Of a DNA stretch of 64,000 nucleotides, positions 44,003 to 52,564 are shown one piece after another (the first letter of the stretch is position 1; every line of letters starts with the position of its first letter). Source of the DNA: Candidatus Saccharimonadota bacterium (GTDB lineage Bacteria; Patescibacteriota; Saccharimonadia; Saccharimonadales; Saccharimonadaceae); assembly GCA_015999875.1 (NCBI GenBank), contig JAECRG010000001.1, positions 545,330 to 609,329 on the forward strand. Direction: 5' to 3'. The position numbers and the translations under genes were made by a program. A model generated the notes under the pieces. It saw only the letters and a program-made list of their open reading frames with translations. It did not search any database and was not told where the DNA came from.

Positions 44003-47000
44003 CCTCCCCACTGGTTTTAAACGACGTACGATGCTGCACTATGTAGCACTTGCTTCACTATTTATTGCGTTTTTCACAACGCTATTCTTAGCTAGTACCA
44101 CTCACGCTGCGCCCGGCATCAACCAAACCCTCAGCTTCCAAGGACGCCTACTCAACTCTAGTGGTGGCGTCGTACCCGACGGTCACTACAACTTGCAATT
44201 TAAGATTTATCAAGACGGCACCGGTACAGCCAGTAACAACCCCGGCGGGACACTCAAATGGACCGAAACATACATCAACAACAACGGAACCAATGGTGTT
44301 CTGGTTAAAAACGGCCTCTTCTCCGTCAATCTTGGCTCAGTAACTCCATTCGGCGCCAGTGTAGACTGGAACCAAGATACTATCTGGCTTTCTATGAACG
44401 TGGCAGGGTCAGCTCCGGCATGCACCACCTATGGCACCACTCCATGTGCAGCAGATGGCGAAATGCTCCCTATGAAGCGCATGACAGCCACACCATTTGC
44501 CATCAACTCCGCACAGCTCGGCGGCAAAACAGCCGACAACTTCATACAGCTTTCACAAGGTGTCCAAGAAGATGCAGCCAGTGGCGCGGCAAGTATTAAC
44601 ATCAACAAGACCGGCACTGGGGGTGAGTTCCTCAAATTACAAGGTAATAACGAAAACATGCTAGTCATCAATAGTGGTGGAGATATCCAATTTGGTAATC
44701 AGGCAAATCACTACATCAACATAGCATCAGCAGATGCCGACACGCACGGAAATAATATCGTTATTGTGAGTGGCACAGGCGGCAGTGGAGCTGGCAGCAA
44801 TGGAGGTGATACGGTTGTACTAGGTGGAGAGGGCGGCGGAACAAATGGTACTGGCGGATCCGTATTTCTACAAGGGGGCAACGGTACCGGAAATGCAGAC
44901 GACGGAAGTGTCTACATAGGGACCGCAAACAATGCAACCGTCGAAATTGGCAACTCGGCTCTAGCTAGTGGCACCCAGACAGTCAAAATAGGCGCCAACA
45001 ATGCTGGCGGCACAACTAACATCACGATCGGCGCTGGATCCGGGGCTTCTGGCGGTAACACTCGAATACAGTCAAAAGAGAATACGACTATCGCCACCGA
45101 TGGTGTAGACCGAGCAACATTCGATAACGAAGGCACCCTAACCCTTGGTAACGGCGTTTCAAGCAACACTCCTACCGACTTCAAGATACAAGGTACTGCA
45201 AGTTCAGCTGGTGGCGTACGTGGTGGCGACCTGACAGTACAAGGTGGCAACGCAACCACCGGCAACACCGATGGCGGCAATCTTCATCTTAGTGGCGGAA
45301 CAGCGTCAGGTACTGGTAGCGCCGGCCTAGTGGTTATCAATACACCAACATATGCCATGGCCTCTTCGCAAACCTCGGCGACCAGTACAAATGTCACACA
45401 AGCAAACATCGATTCGTTTGGCGTCATCACACTCGACGCAAGTGCGCCAAACGTCAGCTACACCCTGGGTGCTCCGTCACTAGGTGCTGGTGCTGGGGGT
45501 CGAATCATCTACGTCACTGCAGCGAACAGCTCGCAAGATTTTATACTCCGCGCAAATGTTGGTGCTGGTGCAGGAGCCGAACAAAACGTACCAATGAAGC
45601 AAAATACTACTGCAACGATGGTGTGGACAGGCAGCCTCTGGACTGTGGCTGGTTCGGCAAGTGGTGGCGGATTGCAGTCAACATACAACAATACCGTACA
45701 AGCCACTGGAGAAGCCGATATCGTAACATCCAATACACCTAGTGGTAATGGCCTTGTTATTCGTGACAGTGCGACCAACCCCACTAGCAACACAGTGTTG
45801 TCCGTACAATCTTCATCATCTGCACCGATACTCTCAGCGAGCGGCGCAACAGCTAATGAGCTCGCCTCTAACCCTGGCGCAGAAACAGCAGGTGGATCTG
45901 CAAGCACATTCCCGGCGAATACATGGTCAAACCGCGGTATCGATGCAGGAGGACCAGGCTTGTGGGACGCTGCGGTCACGCGGCATACTACTGCCGGCAA
46001 CAATATCCAAAGCGGAAATGCTTCAGTGAAGGTAACTACCGAAAATGGCTGGACAGGTGCGTCAAATAAACTCACTACAGCGCTCACACCCGGCGTCTCC
46101 TATAATGTATCCATGAAAGTTCGCGCCGACAGCACTCCATTCTCTCACCTGAGCGTGTACCTATTCCCTATAGGCGAGGAAGATAACGACGACTGGGTGC
46201 TCTGTACAGAGTCGATTGCCGTCACTTCAAGTGCATGGACAAATGTAAACTGCACGTTCCAGGCACCAGCGACCGTGACTAGCCAAAATAAGATATTCGT
46301 TACAAGTCAAGACGACATGGGGACATTCTATATCGATGACTTCTCGGTGGCCCGTACAACACAGACAGCCAATGTACGAGTTGGTAGCGGCGACGTAGGC
46401 GAAGAAGACTCGACCCTCTTTACGCTCGATAAAAGTGCAACTCGACCAACAGATGGCAACGACCCCGCATTGCTCGGCAGTATGTATTACGACACGACAC
46501 TCGGCAAAGTCCAGTGTTTCGAAGCTGAAGGCTGGGGCGACTGCGGCACGCCACCAGATACCTTCATCACACTAAGTCCAGAATTTGCAGGCGGAATCGT
46601 AACGGGCAGTGGCACTGGTACTATGACTACAGATATGTGCTCCGATCAACTAAATGTCAATGACGGTAGCTCAGCTCAACCGACTGTCTGCGGCGTCAAG
46701 GAAACCTACAACTATTACAAGTGGACTACAACGTCAGAATCCAACCAATACAAGGTTATCTATGTAAACTACCAACTACCTCAAAACTTTAAACAATTCA
46801 TCTCAGGCTCCACGTCAGTAATGGGACGAACCGACAGCACAAGTTCGACAGCTGCGTACCAATTCTACCGCAACGACCCTGTAGATGGGCTAATCGCCTG
46901 CAGCGTAGAACAGCCACTTTCAAACGGCGCCCAGACACTCTGGCAAAAAGGCACTCCTGGTGGTGTAGCTGATCCAGCAACTTGTGGATTTGAAGCTGGA

Positions 47001-47090
47001 GATACACTTGTCGCCAAGATTGTACTCGGATCCAGAAGCAACGCAAACTCCTATATCAGCAATCTCAGCTTTGCACACAGTATCAAGTAG
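43992..47090 (+). CDS. Giant exported tail-fibre-like protein with carbohydrate-binding-like domain
   Basis: 1032 residues (ATG 43992, or 44031 just before the signal peptide LFIAFFTTLFLASTTHA). Domains in order: a beta domain starting INQTLSFQGRLLNSSGG (about 43-160), typical of exported fibre N-termini; the adaptor segment LGGKTADNFIQL (about 172-183) as in phage tail fibres; a Gly/Asn/Thr-rich beta-helix of short repeats (about 210-450); a beta domain; a jelly-roll domain like family 4/9/22 carbohydrate-binding modules (about 625-780: NPGAETAGG to FYIDDFSVA); and a C-terminal domain (about 850-1032). No membrane anchor. Probably a surface adhesin of a host-bound cell (inference). Confidence 0.8.
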   Translation: MWCHLPTGFKRRTMLHYVALASLFIAFFTTLFLASTTHAAPGINQTLSFQGRLLNSSGGVVPDGHYNLQFKIYQDGTGTASNNPGGTLKWTETYINNNGTNGVLVKNGLFSVNLGSVTPFGASVDWNQDTIWLSMNVAGSAPACTTYGTTPCAADGEMLPMKRMTATPFAINSAQLGGKTADNFIQLSQGVQEDAASGAASININKTGTGGEFLKLQGNNENMLVINSGGDIQFGNQANHYINIASADADTHGNNIVIVSGTGGSGAGSNGGDTVVLGGEGGGTNGTGGSVFLQGGNGTGNADDGSVYIGTANNATVEIGNSALASGTQTVKIGANNAGGTTNITIGAGSGASGGNTRIQSKENTTIATDGVDRATFDNEGTLTLGNGVSSNTPTDFKIQGTASSAGGVRGGDLTVQGGNATTGNTDGGNLHLSGGTASGTGSAGLVVINTPTYAMASSQTSATSTNVTQANIDSFGVITLDASAPNVSYTLGAPSLGAGAGGRIIYVTAANSSQDFILRANVGAGAGAEQNVPMKQNTTATMVWTGSLWTVAGSASGGGLQSTYNNTVQATGEADIVTSNTPSGNGLVIRDSATNPTSNTVLSVQSSSSAPILSASGATANELASNPGAETAGGSASTFPANTWSNRGIDAGGPGLWDAAVTRHTTAGNNIQSGNASVKVTTENGWTGASNKLTTALTPGVSYNVSMKVRADSTPFSHLSVYLFPIGEEDNDDWVLCTESIAVTSSAWTNVNCTFQAPATVTSQNKIFVTSQDDMGTFYIDDFSVARTTQTANVRVGSGDVGEEDSTLFTLDKSATRPTDGNDPALLGSMYYDTTLGKVQCFEAEGWGDCGTPPDTFITLSPEFAGGIVTGSGTGTMTTDMCSDQLNVNDGSSAQPTVCGVKETYNYYKWTTTSESNQYKVIYVNYQLPQNFKQFISGSTSVMGRTDSTSSTAAYQFYRNDPVDGLIACSVEQPLSNGAQTLWQKGTPGGVADPATCGFEAGDTLVAKIVLGSRSNANSYISNLSFAHSIK

Positions 47091-47156
47091 CACTACTGGG
47101 GAGTATCTCTGTTATGCTAAACTATATAAAGTAGCCGAGCAGGTGTTCCTGCTAGC

Positions 47157-47867
47157 ATGCTAACAGTACGAATAAATAGGATACACGTGGAGTTCAAAAG
47201 AACCAGTAGGCGTAGCCAGAAAAATACGACTTTACACCCCGCCCCAAGTACTGGCGGTACTATCTCGCCTGCCTCCAAAAAGCCTACCAATACCGCAAAA
47301 AGTATCAATATTCGCATAGATATGCGAAATGTGCGTCTCCCCTCTAAGAAATCTGTGAAACATGTCATGACGAGCAAGCGGCTTATCATAGCTGCAGCAC
47401 TAATTGCCACGATAGCCATAGGTGGCACAGTAGCCTATCACTACTTTTTCGCAGATTCTGCCACAATCAATCCAGAGACGAAACCACTCGACAAACTTAA
47501 ATACCAGACGGTCACCCCAGAAGGTAAGTCGGCTCATCAGCTTGGTGGCTGGCAACGGGTGAGTCCTCCCGATGGCACACCTGTATTTGCCTACACAGAC
47601 GAAATTGATGGCGTACGTATCAGTGTGAGCCAGCAGCCGTTACCCGAAAAGTTTTTTGAAAGTACCGATAGCCAACTTGACGAGCTTGCCAAAAGCTTCA
47701 ATACCACCAACGAAATTGCGGCAAACGGCGTCAAAGTATACATGGGGACTTCTTCCAAAGGACCCCAGTCTGTTATCTTTATCAAAAACGGTCTTCTTAT
47801 CTTGATCAAGTCTCAAAGTAAGATAGATGACGCATCCTGGGCTCGCTACGCAGAATCACTAAAATAA
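47157..47867 (+). CDS. Bitopic membrane protein downstream of the giant surface gene
   Basis: 236 residues. A long basic cytoplasmic N-terminus (about 1-75, Arg/Lys/Ser/Thr-rich), a transmembrane helix (about 78-100), and an extracytoplasmic domain (about 110-236) with KYQTVTPEGKSAHQLGGWQRVSPPDGTPVFAY, a small alpha-beta fold resembling DUF4367/DUF4245-like envelope domains. An AGCAGG/CCTGCT hairpin lies just before the start (47138-47154), so another downstream ATG is possible. Follows the giant protein after 67 bases and ends in a strong terminator. Confidence 0.65.
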   Translation: MLTVRINRIHVEFKRTSRRSQKNTTLHPAPSTGGTISPASKKPTNTAKSINIRIDMRNVRLPSKKSVKHVMTSKRLIIAAALIATIAIGGTVAYHYFFADSATINPETKPLDKLKYQTVTPEGKSAHQLGGWQRVSPPDGTPVFAYTDEIDGVRISVSQQPLPEKFFESTDSQLDELAKSFNTTNEIAANGVKVYMGTSSKGPQSVIFIKNGLLILIKSQSKIDDASWARYAESLK

Positions 47868-47900
47868 TAACAACCCCCGTACGAACAGGGGTTGTTATTT
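47866..47900. terminator. Bidirectional terminator between convergent genes
   Basis: AATAACAACCCC / GGGGTTGTTATTT with a ten-base loop, starting in the stop codon of the 47157 gene; also serves the minus-strand gene at 47912. Confidence 0.85.
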
Positions 47901-47911
47901 ATCTTTGTGGT

Positions 47912-48523
47912 CTACTTTGACCCTTTGTGTTGATCTATAGACTGAGCAACTTTTCCGTCTGTCTTGAGGTTTTCATAGAAAAGCACTTGATCTTTACTAA
48001 TGATCATTTCGTCTTCAGGTCCATGAATCTCATCACCAAGTTTGATCAGCTGTACGTTGCTTTGATCGGTAGAAGCTTGTTGAGGATTATTTGCATCTTC
48101 ACCTTCTGCTGCTGTCTGCTGATTGTTTTGCAAGTAGTAGATGTCTGTCAGTTTCATATAATCGCCGCCGGCTAGCTGAAGCTTACCGAAGTAAACTTGG
48201 CCGTTTGTAAAGAAAACTGCCTGATATTTGCTCGTGTCGATAGTGTTTACTGCAGCACCTCGCGTACTTGACCATGCAAACCAACCACCCACGCCAAGCA
48301 CAATCACAACAACAGCTATAACAAGTGGCCATAGGAGACGCTTAAGCAGACTTTTCTCTTCTTTGATGTTCTGCCGAGGAGAAGATGTTGCACGATGCGA
48401 AGAAGCAGCCCTAGGTTCGGGTTGTACTGCCTGTGATTCCTCTGCCTGCCGGTGTGTCGGTGCCGATGTACTCACAGTTCTCCTGTCGGTCGGCCGTGAC
48501 CCGCGAAATGGTCCCACATCCAT
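47912..48523 (-). CDS. Bitopic membrane protein, unknown function
   Basis: 203 residues. A disordered cytoplasmic N-terminus (Arg/Ser/Thr/Pro-rich, about 1-60), a transmembrane helix (about 65-85), then a small external domain with TSKYQAVFFTNGQVYFGKL and a Tyr/Leu-rich stretch. The segment QVYFGKLQLAGGDYMKLTDIYYL resembles small beta-barrel domains seen in CPR membrane proteins. No clear family, but its composition is typical of Saccharibacteria envelope proteins. Confidence 0.7.
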   Translation of the reverse strand: MDVGPFRGSRPTDRRTVSTSAPTHRQAEESQAVQPEPRAASSHRATSSPRQNIKEEKSLLKRLLWPLVIAVVVIVLGVGGWFAWSSTRGAAVNTIDTSKYQAVFFTNGQVYFGKLQLAGGDYMKLTDIYYLQNNQQTAAEGEDANNPQQASTDQSNVQLIKLGDEIHGPEDEMIISKDQVLFYENLKTDGKVAQSIDQHKGSK

Positions 48524-48707
48524 GCTAAATTATTTCTCCCGTTAGCTTTACCTGCACTATTGCCTACCATAATAGCATAAGAGAGTTACGTATTTCAATT
48601 CAGTTACATGCTCCAAGCAAGGTCCGGCTTGTCAACAGAGAAAAACAGGATTCTTTTGGCCGAAATATCCTTCGCATACTCCGCCGAGAAACACAATAAC
48701 AGAATAC

Positions 48708-48742
48708 CCTTGTCGACAAGGTACTACGCGCATGGCTATAAT
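48708..48742 (+). promoter_or_regulatory. Promoter with overlapping 14-bp palindrome
   Basis: TCGACA (48713-48718), 18 bases, TATAAT (48737-48742). The -35 lies within the perfect palindrome CCTTGTCGACAAGG (48708-48721), a likely operator. The start codon ATG at 48750 is seven bases after the -10, so the mRNA would be leaderless. Confidence 0.6.
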
Positions 48743-48749
48743 AAGCACC

Positions 48750-48962
48750 ATGCAAAATACAAAATCCCAATACTTAGAGCTAGCGACACCTGTTATTGTG
48801 ATACTTACCATGGCAACGATATTAATCATTCCAGGCTGGTTTGAAATTGTCTCACAGTGGCTGAGTAGATCGATAGAAAACAAACTTTACTGGATCGGTG
48901 CAAGTGGCGCATTATCCTTTTGGGTGATACGCAAATTTAACGACATAAAAAACGACGAGTAG
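48750..48962 (+). CDS. Small two-span membrane protein, leaderless
   Basis: 70 residues from ATG 48750 (the ATG at 48732 lies inside the promoter). Two hydrophobic helices (about 11-33 and 45-60) with a short amphipathic link and the end RKFNDIKNDE. It has no ribosome-binding site, in line with the promoter position. Resembles small toxin-like or phage-holin-like peptides in size and topology only; function unknown. Confidence 0.6.
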   Translation: MQNTKSQYLELATPVIVILTMATILIIPGWFEIVSQWLSRSIENKLYWIGASGALSFWVIRKFNDIKNDE

Positions 48963-48967
48963 TACGA

Positions 48968-49498
48968 CTATAGCATCATGACGACATTTTGCCACACGAG
49001 ACCATTATCATCTTCGTAGGTATCACCATCTTTCATAAAGCCAAGTGATTCGTTTAGCCGTGCTACCGTAGTGTTGGCAGAAAGATGACGTGAGTAAATA
49101 GCATCAGCCTTTAATGTACTCCTAATATGCTCGATTACCGATTGCATGACCGCTCGACCAATACCTTTCCCTCGATAATCAGGGTTGCCAATCATAATAT
49201 GAATACTGGGCGATTTGACGCCATGATTCTCAAAACGCTCGATCCACACCACACCAATAGTATTCTCTTCAACGACTATAACTCGGGTAATCTGCTTGCC
49301 GGCTTTCTCCAGTTCGAGAAAATCTTGCATAATTTTGCGCTCACCTTTAATCGTAGACTCTTCTATGTCATCCTCAGTATTCCCCATACTAAGTAGCGTC
49401 TGCCTGCCTTCTGATCGACTAAACCAAGCTAGCGCAAATGTCGCATCGCGATCCACGTCTGGTGGCAACAATTTAATATCTTCTCGAACTGATCTCAT
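48968..49498 (-). CDS. GNAT-family N-acetyltransferase
   Basis: 176 residues from ATG 49498. GNAT fold: ending helix-strand parts with the acetyl-CoA pyrophosphate loop NPDYRGKGIGRAVMQSVIEH (about 118-137; motif R/Q-x-x-G-x-G/A), SIHIMIG and the C-terminal SLGFMKDGDTY. These enzymes transfer acetyl groups to amines of proteins, ribosomal proteins or antibiotics; the acceptor is unknown. The upstream -10 (49506-49511) is seven bases before the ATG, so the start at 49498 is favoured over 49546. Confidence 0.85.
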   Translation of the reverse strand: MRSVREDIKLLPPDVDRDATFALAWFSRSEGRQTLLSMGNTEDDIEESTIKGERKIMQDFLELEKAGKQITRVIVVEENTIGVVWIERFENHGVKSPSIHIMIGNPDYRGKGIGRAVMQSVIEHIRSTLKADAIYSRHLSANTTVARLNESLGFMKDGDTYEDDNGLVWQNVVMML

Positions 49499-49853
49499 GT
49501 CTATAATTATAACATCACCCCTGTTTTGGGTTTTAATCCTTGACATTAAAAGGTGCTTTAGCTTGAATTGCTTTCCGATAGTTCACTTGAAAGCTCAAAG
49601 ATTCTATCGAAGTAATTGTCGCGCCGTATTAGAGATTAACCAAGGAGCGGCAGCACTGTCCTGTGCAAACAACTGCAATCGAAACAGTTCTTGCGTCATA
49701 CACGCACTGGATACGTTTTTCTTTCCATATCTTGGAATGAATATACAAGCAGCGTACCTATCAAATTAACAATTTAAACCAACGCTTGAATTAGTGAGAT
49801 ATTGACATATAATTATTAATATTGCGATACATTTTAGCTAACATGAAAGAAAT
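49499..49853. other. Intergenic region, no gene seen
   Basis: It contains the leaderless promoter of the GNAT gene (minus-strand TATAAT at 49506-49511) at its left end and an A/T-rich stretch with TTGACA (about 49800) in front of the MFS gene. In between I see no reading frame with a good start or composition. It marks the change to A/T-rich sequence, so the left edge of the accessory island is probably near here. I see no copy of the tRNA-Asn 3' end. Confidence 0.5.
49506..49511 (-). promoter_or_regulatory. -10 box giving a leaderless GNAT mRNA
   Basis: Minus-strand TATAAT followed by TATAGAC and then ATG at 49498, exactly the distance to a transcription start on the A of ATG. No ribosome-binding site exists for this start. 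Confidence 0.55.
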
Positions 49854-50984
49854 ATGAAATATTATATAAAAATAGCATTACAACATCTTGCGATGGGACT
49901 TGTTATTCCAATTGCCATTATATGGAAGTTACAAAATGGACTATCTGTTAGTGATGCTATTTTAACAGAGTCGCTTATCTTATTAGTAACTGCTCTTGCT
50001 GATTTGCCAGCTGGATTTATCGCAAATATTATTAACAACCGCCGCTCGCTACTAATAGGCGCACTACTTCATCTGATCGGGATGATTCTATTAGTTATAG
50101 GTGGATCGCTAATTGTATTTATTATTGCCGCGATTATTACAGGCATCGCATGGGCGTTTGTTTCCGGGGCTGATGAAGCATATTTACACGATGACTTTAT
50201 TGAGGATGCAAAAACTTATAAAAAAAGTTTTTCGACCACAACAATTGTCGACGAAGTATCAACAATTATCGGAATGGTTCTCGCTAGCCTATTCATTTAT
50301 TTAGGCTTCAGTTTGAAGGCATTGTTTATATTCTCATCGGCAATCTTAGCAGCTCATCTTATTTACACCTTTTTTGTATTGCCAAAAAGTAAAACATTGT
50401 CCGTTGCAAATGGTGGTAGATACTTCCCCGCATTCTCGCTATCTCTCTTTAAAAATAAGGAACTAATCTCCTTAATTCCTTTGATGCTAGCTTTTGCTGT
50501 CATATATGAGGCCGCGAGGCCGTTATGGCAACCCCACATGCAAGCAATCGGTATCGATATCGCAAATTTTGGAATACTGTTTGCGCTATTGAAACTAGCC
50601 TCAATTGGAGGTTCTATTCTCTCGCGGGTACGAGACTTTAATATACGTGACTTACTTATTGTTTTTGCTTTTATGCTCAGTTCACTACTACTATTCGGTA
50701 GTTCATCGAAAGTGATTAGTATCGTTGCACTCTGTGCATACCTATTTACTGAAAACTATTTTAGAGTTTATATGTCAACACTTATGAATAAACATATCCG
50801 CCATAATCGGGCAGCAATTCTATCAATTACAAGTGTTATTCGTAATGCTGCCGGCGCACTTATTATTGCTGGCGTGGGGATACTCTCTGGTCTATCGATA
50901 ATGATTGCGTTGACATGTTTAGTCATCGTTAAAATACCCGCAATCATTTATGTACTCAGATCAATGAGCCAAAAAGGCATCTAA
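49854..50984 (+). CDS. Major facilitator superfamily transporter in the island
   Basis: 376 residues with 10-12 hydrophobic helices. The helix 2-3 loop LPAGFIANIINNRRSLLIG is a motif A-like sequence (G-F-x-x-x-x-x-N-R-R), and GADEAYLHDDF near residue 103 resembles the segment in TetA/YfcJ-like MFS (S-G-x-x-E-A-x-x-x-D). Codon use is much more A/T-rich than in the MFS genes at 5918 and 21581. It may give resistance or export for the island. Substrate unknown. Confidence 0.85.
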   Translation: MKYYIKIALQHLAMGLVIPIAIIWKLQNGLSVSDAILTESLILLVTALADLPAGFIANIINNRRSLLIGALLHLIGMILLVIGGSLIVFIIAAIITGIAWAFVSGADEAYLHDDFIEDAKTYKKSFSTTTIVDEVSTIIGMVLASLFIYLGFSLKALFIFSSAILAAHLIYTFFVLPKSKTLSVANGGRYFPAFSLSLFKNKELISLIPLMLAFAVIYEAARPLWQPHMQAIGIDIANFGILFALLKLASIGGSILSRVRDFNIRDLLIVFAFMLSSLLLFGSSSKVISIVALCAYLFTENYFRVYMSTLMNKHIRHNRAAILSITSVIRNAAGALIIAGVGILSGLSIMIALTCLVIVKIPAIIYVLRSMSQKGI

Positions 50985-51041
50985 GCAACACTTTAACAGT
51001 CTCGAGCGAGTAATTTAGAGTATGTTGAAACTATAAAAAAG

Positions 51042-51710
51042 CTATTCTTTGATTCGAACGCTTTTCAAAATCTCACGAGCCTGTTCAATTTCTCTTGTCA
51101 CATCCATTTGTTTTGCGTCATCAGCTATCCAACAATCTTTTGCGGCATTCGCTAACAAAAAGTATTCATTATTTAACGTTATATATGCACCGCCATGTTT
51201 ACTAATTGCATCTTGATTTACTAGTTGCATCGCAGGGCTTACTGAAGCTTCTAAATTACTTTTACTTTCGACAAGCGATACGGCATTCTGTCCAACTGAA
51301 AAGTCTGCAATCTTATTAGGGTTGCTGAGTGGCTGTGATCTGAACGGCCAATCACCCTGCATTTCATTGAAAGTCACACAGATGTTGCTAGCCGATGTCG
51401 AACCCTTGCCGTCGACAATAGAGGGTTTGCGGCTGTACAGTACCATTATTGTAGCTTTACTGTCTTCTCTTGATATCTGTTGCTTAGTAGGCTCTTCGAA
51501 AGACCAACTACTGGGATAGTCAAAGGTTAATCCGCTACCCGATATAGAAGTATAGGTCTTAAGTTCTGTTTCGTCATTTGAATTAGGCACCCTACTTGCA
51601 TGATCTTGCTTCGTAAAATTATTAATGAAGACCAACGATAAGACGGCACTCAGGATTAGAACAAGCGCAATTACAATATATGTATAAGCAAAGCCATTGT
51701 GTTTTTGCAT
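51042..51710 (-). CDS. Membrane-anchored exported protein, unknown
   Basis: 222 residues from the ATG at 51710 (12 codons shorter than the longest frame). One N-terminal transmembrane or signal helix (about 7-28), then a polar domain of about 190 residues with GLTFDYPSSWSFEEP, a phrase of PsbP/DUF1795-like lipoprotein domains (Y-P-x-x-W), two Cys (SNICVTF, AAKDCWIA) and a helical end. Its role is unknown; the fold guess is weak. Confidence 0.65.
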   Translation of the reverse strand: MQKHNGFAYTYIVIALVLILSAVLSLVFINNFTKQDHASRVPNSNDETELKTYTSISGSGLTFDYPSSWSFEEPTKQQISREDSKATIMVLYSRKPSIVDGKGSTSASNICVTFNEMQGDWPFRSQPLSNPNKIADFSVGQNAVSLVESKSNLEASVSPAMQLVNQDAISKHGGAYITLNNEYFLLANAAKDCWIADDAKQMDVTREIEQAREILKSVRIKE

Positions 51711-51968
51711 ATGCTTTATAGTGTATATCATTTTTATCTTAAGCATAAAAAGTAAGTATAAAAGTCTCTAAACTAACAGAGTTAAGGTGCTCTAGAATCA
51801 AGAAACTAACAAAGGCAAAAAGACCAGTCTAGGAAACTGATCTTGAACTTTTTGAGTGTCTATCTTGGCTCTCGCTAATGGACGTACTTCGAAACATGAA
51901 GACTATACCCACTATCAATACGGTTGAGAATTTACAAACGAACTATAGCTGGGGTAAAGTATAAATAT

Positions 51969-52406
51969 ATGAATGACAGAATTGCGCATATTAAGAAGTA
52001 TGGCTGGCCGAGAAATAGCTCGACCTCTCAAGGCGGCGGGCTTTCCACATCGCAATATGGAGGAATGTCGACGTCTCAATATGGAGGCGCTTCAACATCT
52101 CAATATGGAGGTATGTCTAGTTCTCAATATGGAGGAATGTCGACATCGCAATATGGTGGCCTATCTACTTCGCAATATGGCGGTTTATCTACTTCGCAAT
52201 ATGGCGGTTTATCTACTTCACAGTACGGAGGTCTTTCCACGGCACAGTACGGAGGTCTGTCTACCTCTCAAGGTGGAGGACTATCAACATCATCTAGCAA
52301 TGTCTATCACAGCAACATCCCCCCTAGGCCAATTTATCTTGAAGAGCTGAAAAAGCGCGGTTATCTTGCAGAGTATGAACTATTAAAACGTGCTTGGAAT
52401 CTTTAG
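51969..52406 (+). CDS. Octapeptide-repeat protein (STSQYGG repeats)
   Basis: 145 residues from ATG 51969 (a TTG start at 51924 is possible but unsupported). N-terminal MNDRIAHIKKYGWPRN, then 11 units of eight residues, consensus LSTSQYGG (first and last units have QGGG), a short spacer, and the C-terminal NIPPRPIYLEELKKRGYLAEYELLKRAWNL-like helix, given here in parts: PPRPIYLEELKKRG, YLAEYELLKRAW. The repeats are low-complexity Gly/Ser/Gln/Tyr, like prion-like or elastin-like linkers. No signal peptide. The conserved ends suggest folded modules joined by a flexible linker. Function unknown. Confidence 0.7.
   Translation: MNDRIAHIKKYGWPRNSSTSQGGGLSTSQYGGMSTSQYGGASTSQYGGMSSSQYGGMSTSQYGGLSTSQYGGLSTSQYGGLSTSQYGGLSTAQYGGLSTSQGGGLSTSSSNVYHSNIPPRPIYLEELKKRGYLAEYELLKRAWNL
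52017..52280 (+). repeat. Tandem 24-base repeats inside the octapeptide-repeat gene
   Basis: Eleven in-frame copies of 24 bases, consensus near TCTACTTCGCAATATGGCGGTT, with mostly third-position differences; three adjacent copies (about 52150-52220) are almost identical, suggesting recent expansion. Confidence 0.9.
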
Positions 52407-52429
52407 ATAATCTCTCTGTGATCACCGTG

Positions 52430-52564
52430 CTATGCGAGAAGCTCCGCATATTCCATCTTCCACTCCTCAAGTGAACCGTCTTTATAATCAGAAATTGTCA
52501 TTCTAAGATAACTCTCTAGCTCAGAATACTCTGTTTCTATCTCGCCGTATATCTCTAGAGCTTC
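52430..52564 (-). pseudogene. In-frame continuation of the HEPN-like gene after a TAA
   Basis: Directly after the TAA at 52565-52567 the same frame stays open for 44 codons (EALEIYGEIETEYSELE and so on, to TAG at 52430). It is helical, Glu-rich and of the same style as the end of the HEPN-like protein. It looks like the cut-off C-terminus of that protein. The stop may be a mutation or a sequencing error, or it may be read through. Confidence 0.5.

Noticed and set aside
45509-46087. Minus-strand frame of 192 codons in the giant surface gene
   Set aside because: Antisense of Gly/Thr/Asn-rich coding sequence, giving Val/Pro/Ala-rich shadow without motifs or start signal.
49296-49769. Plus-strand frame continuing into the gap before the MFS gene
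   Set aside because: First half is antisense to the GNAT gene; the rest has no homolog-like features or start, so I do not call a remnant gene.
49499-49853. A left att repeat matching the tRNA-Asn 3' end
   Set aside because: No stretch resembling the T-arm or acceptor sequence was found by eye in this region; serine integrases may share only a very short core.
52017-52280. Tandem 24-base repeats as a CRISPR array
   Set aside because: The units are contiguous without spacers and code in frame for an octapeptide repeat.
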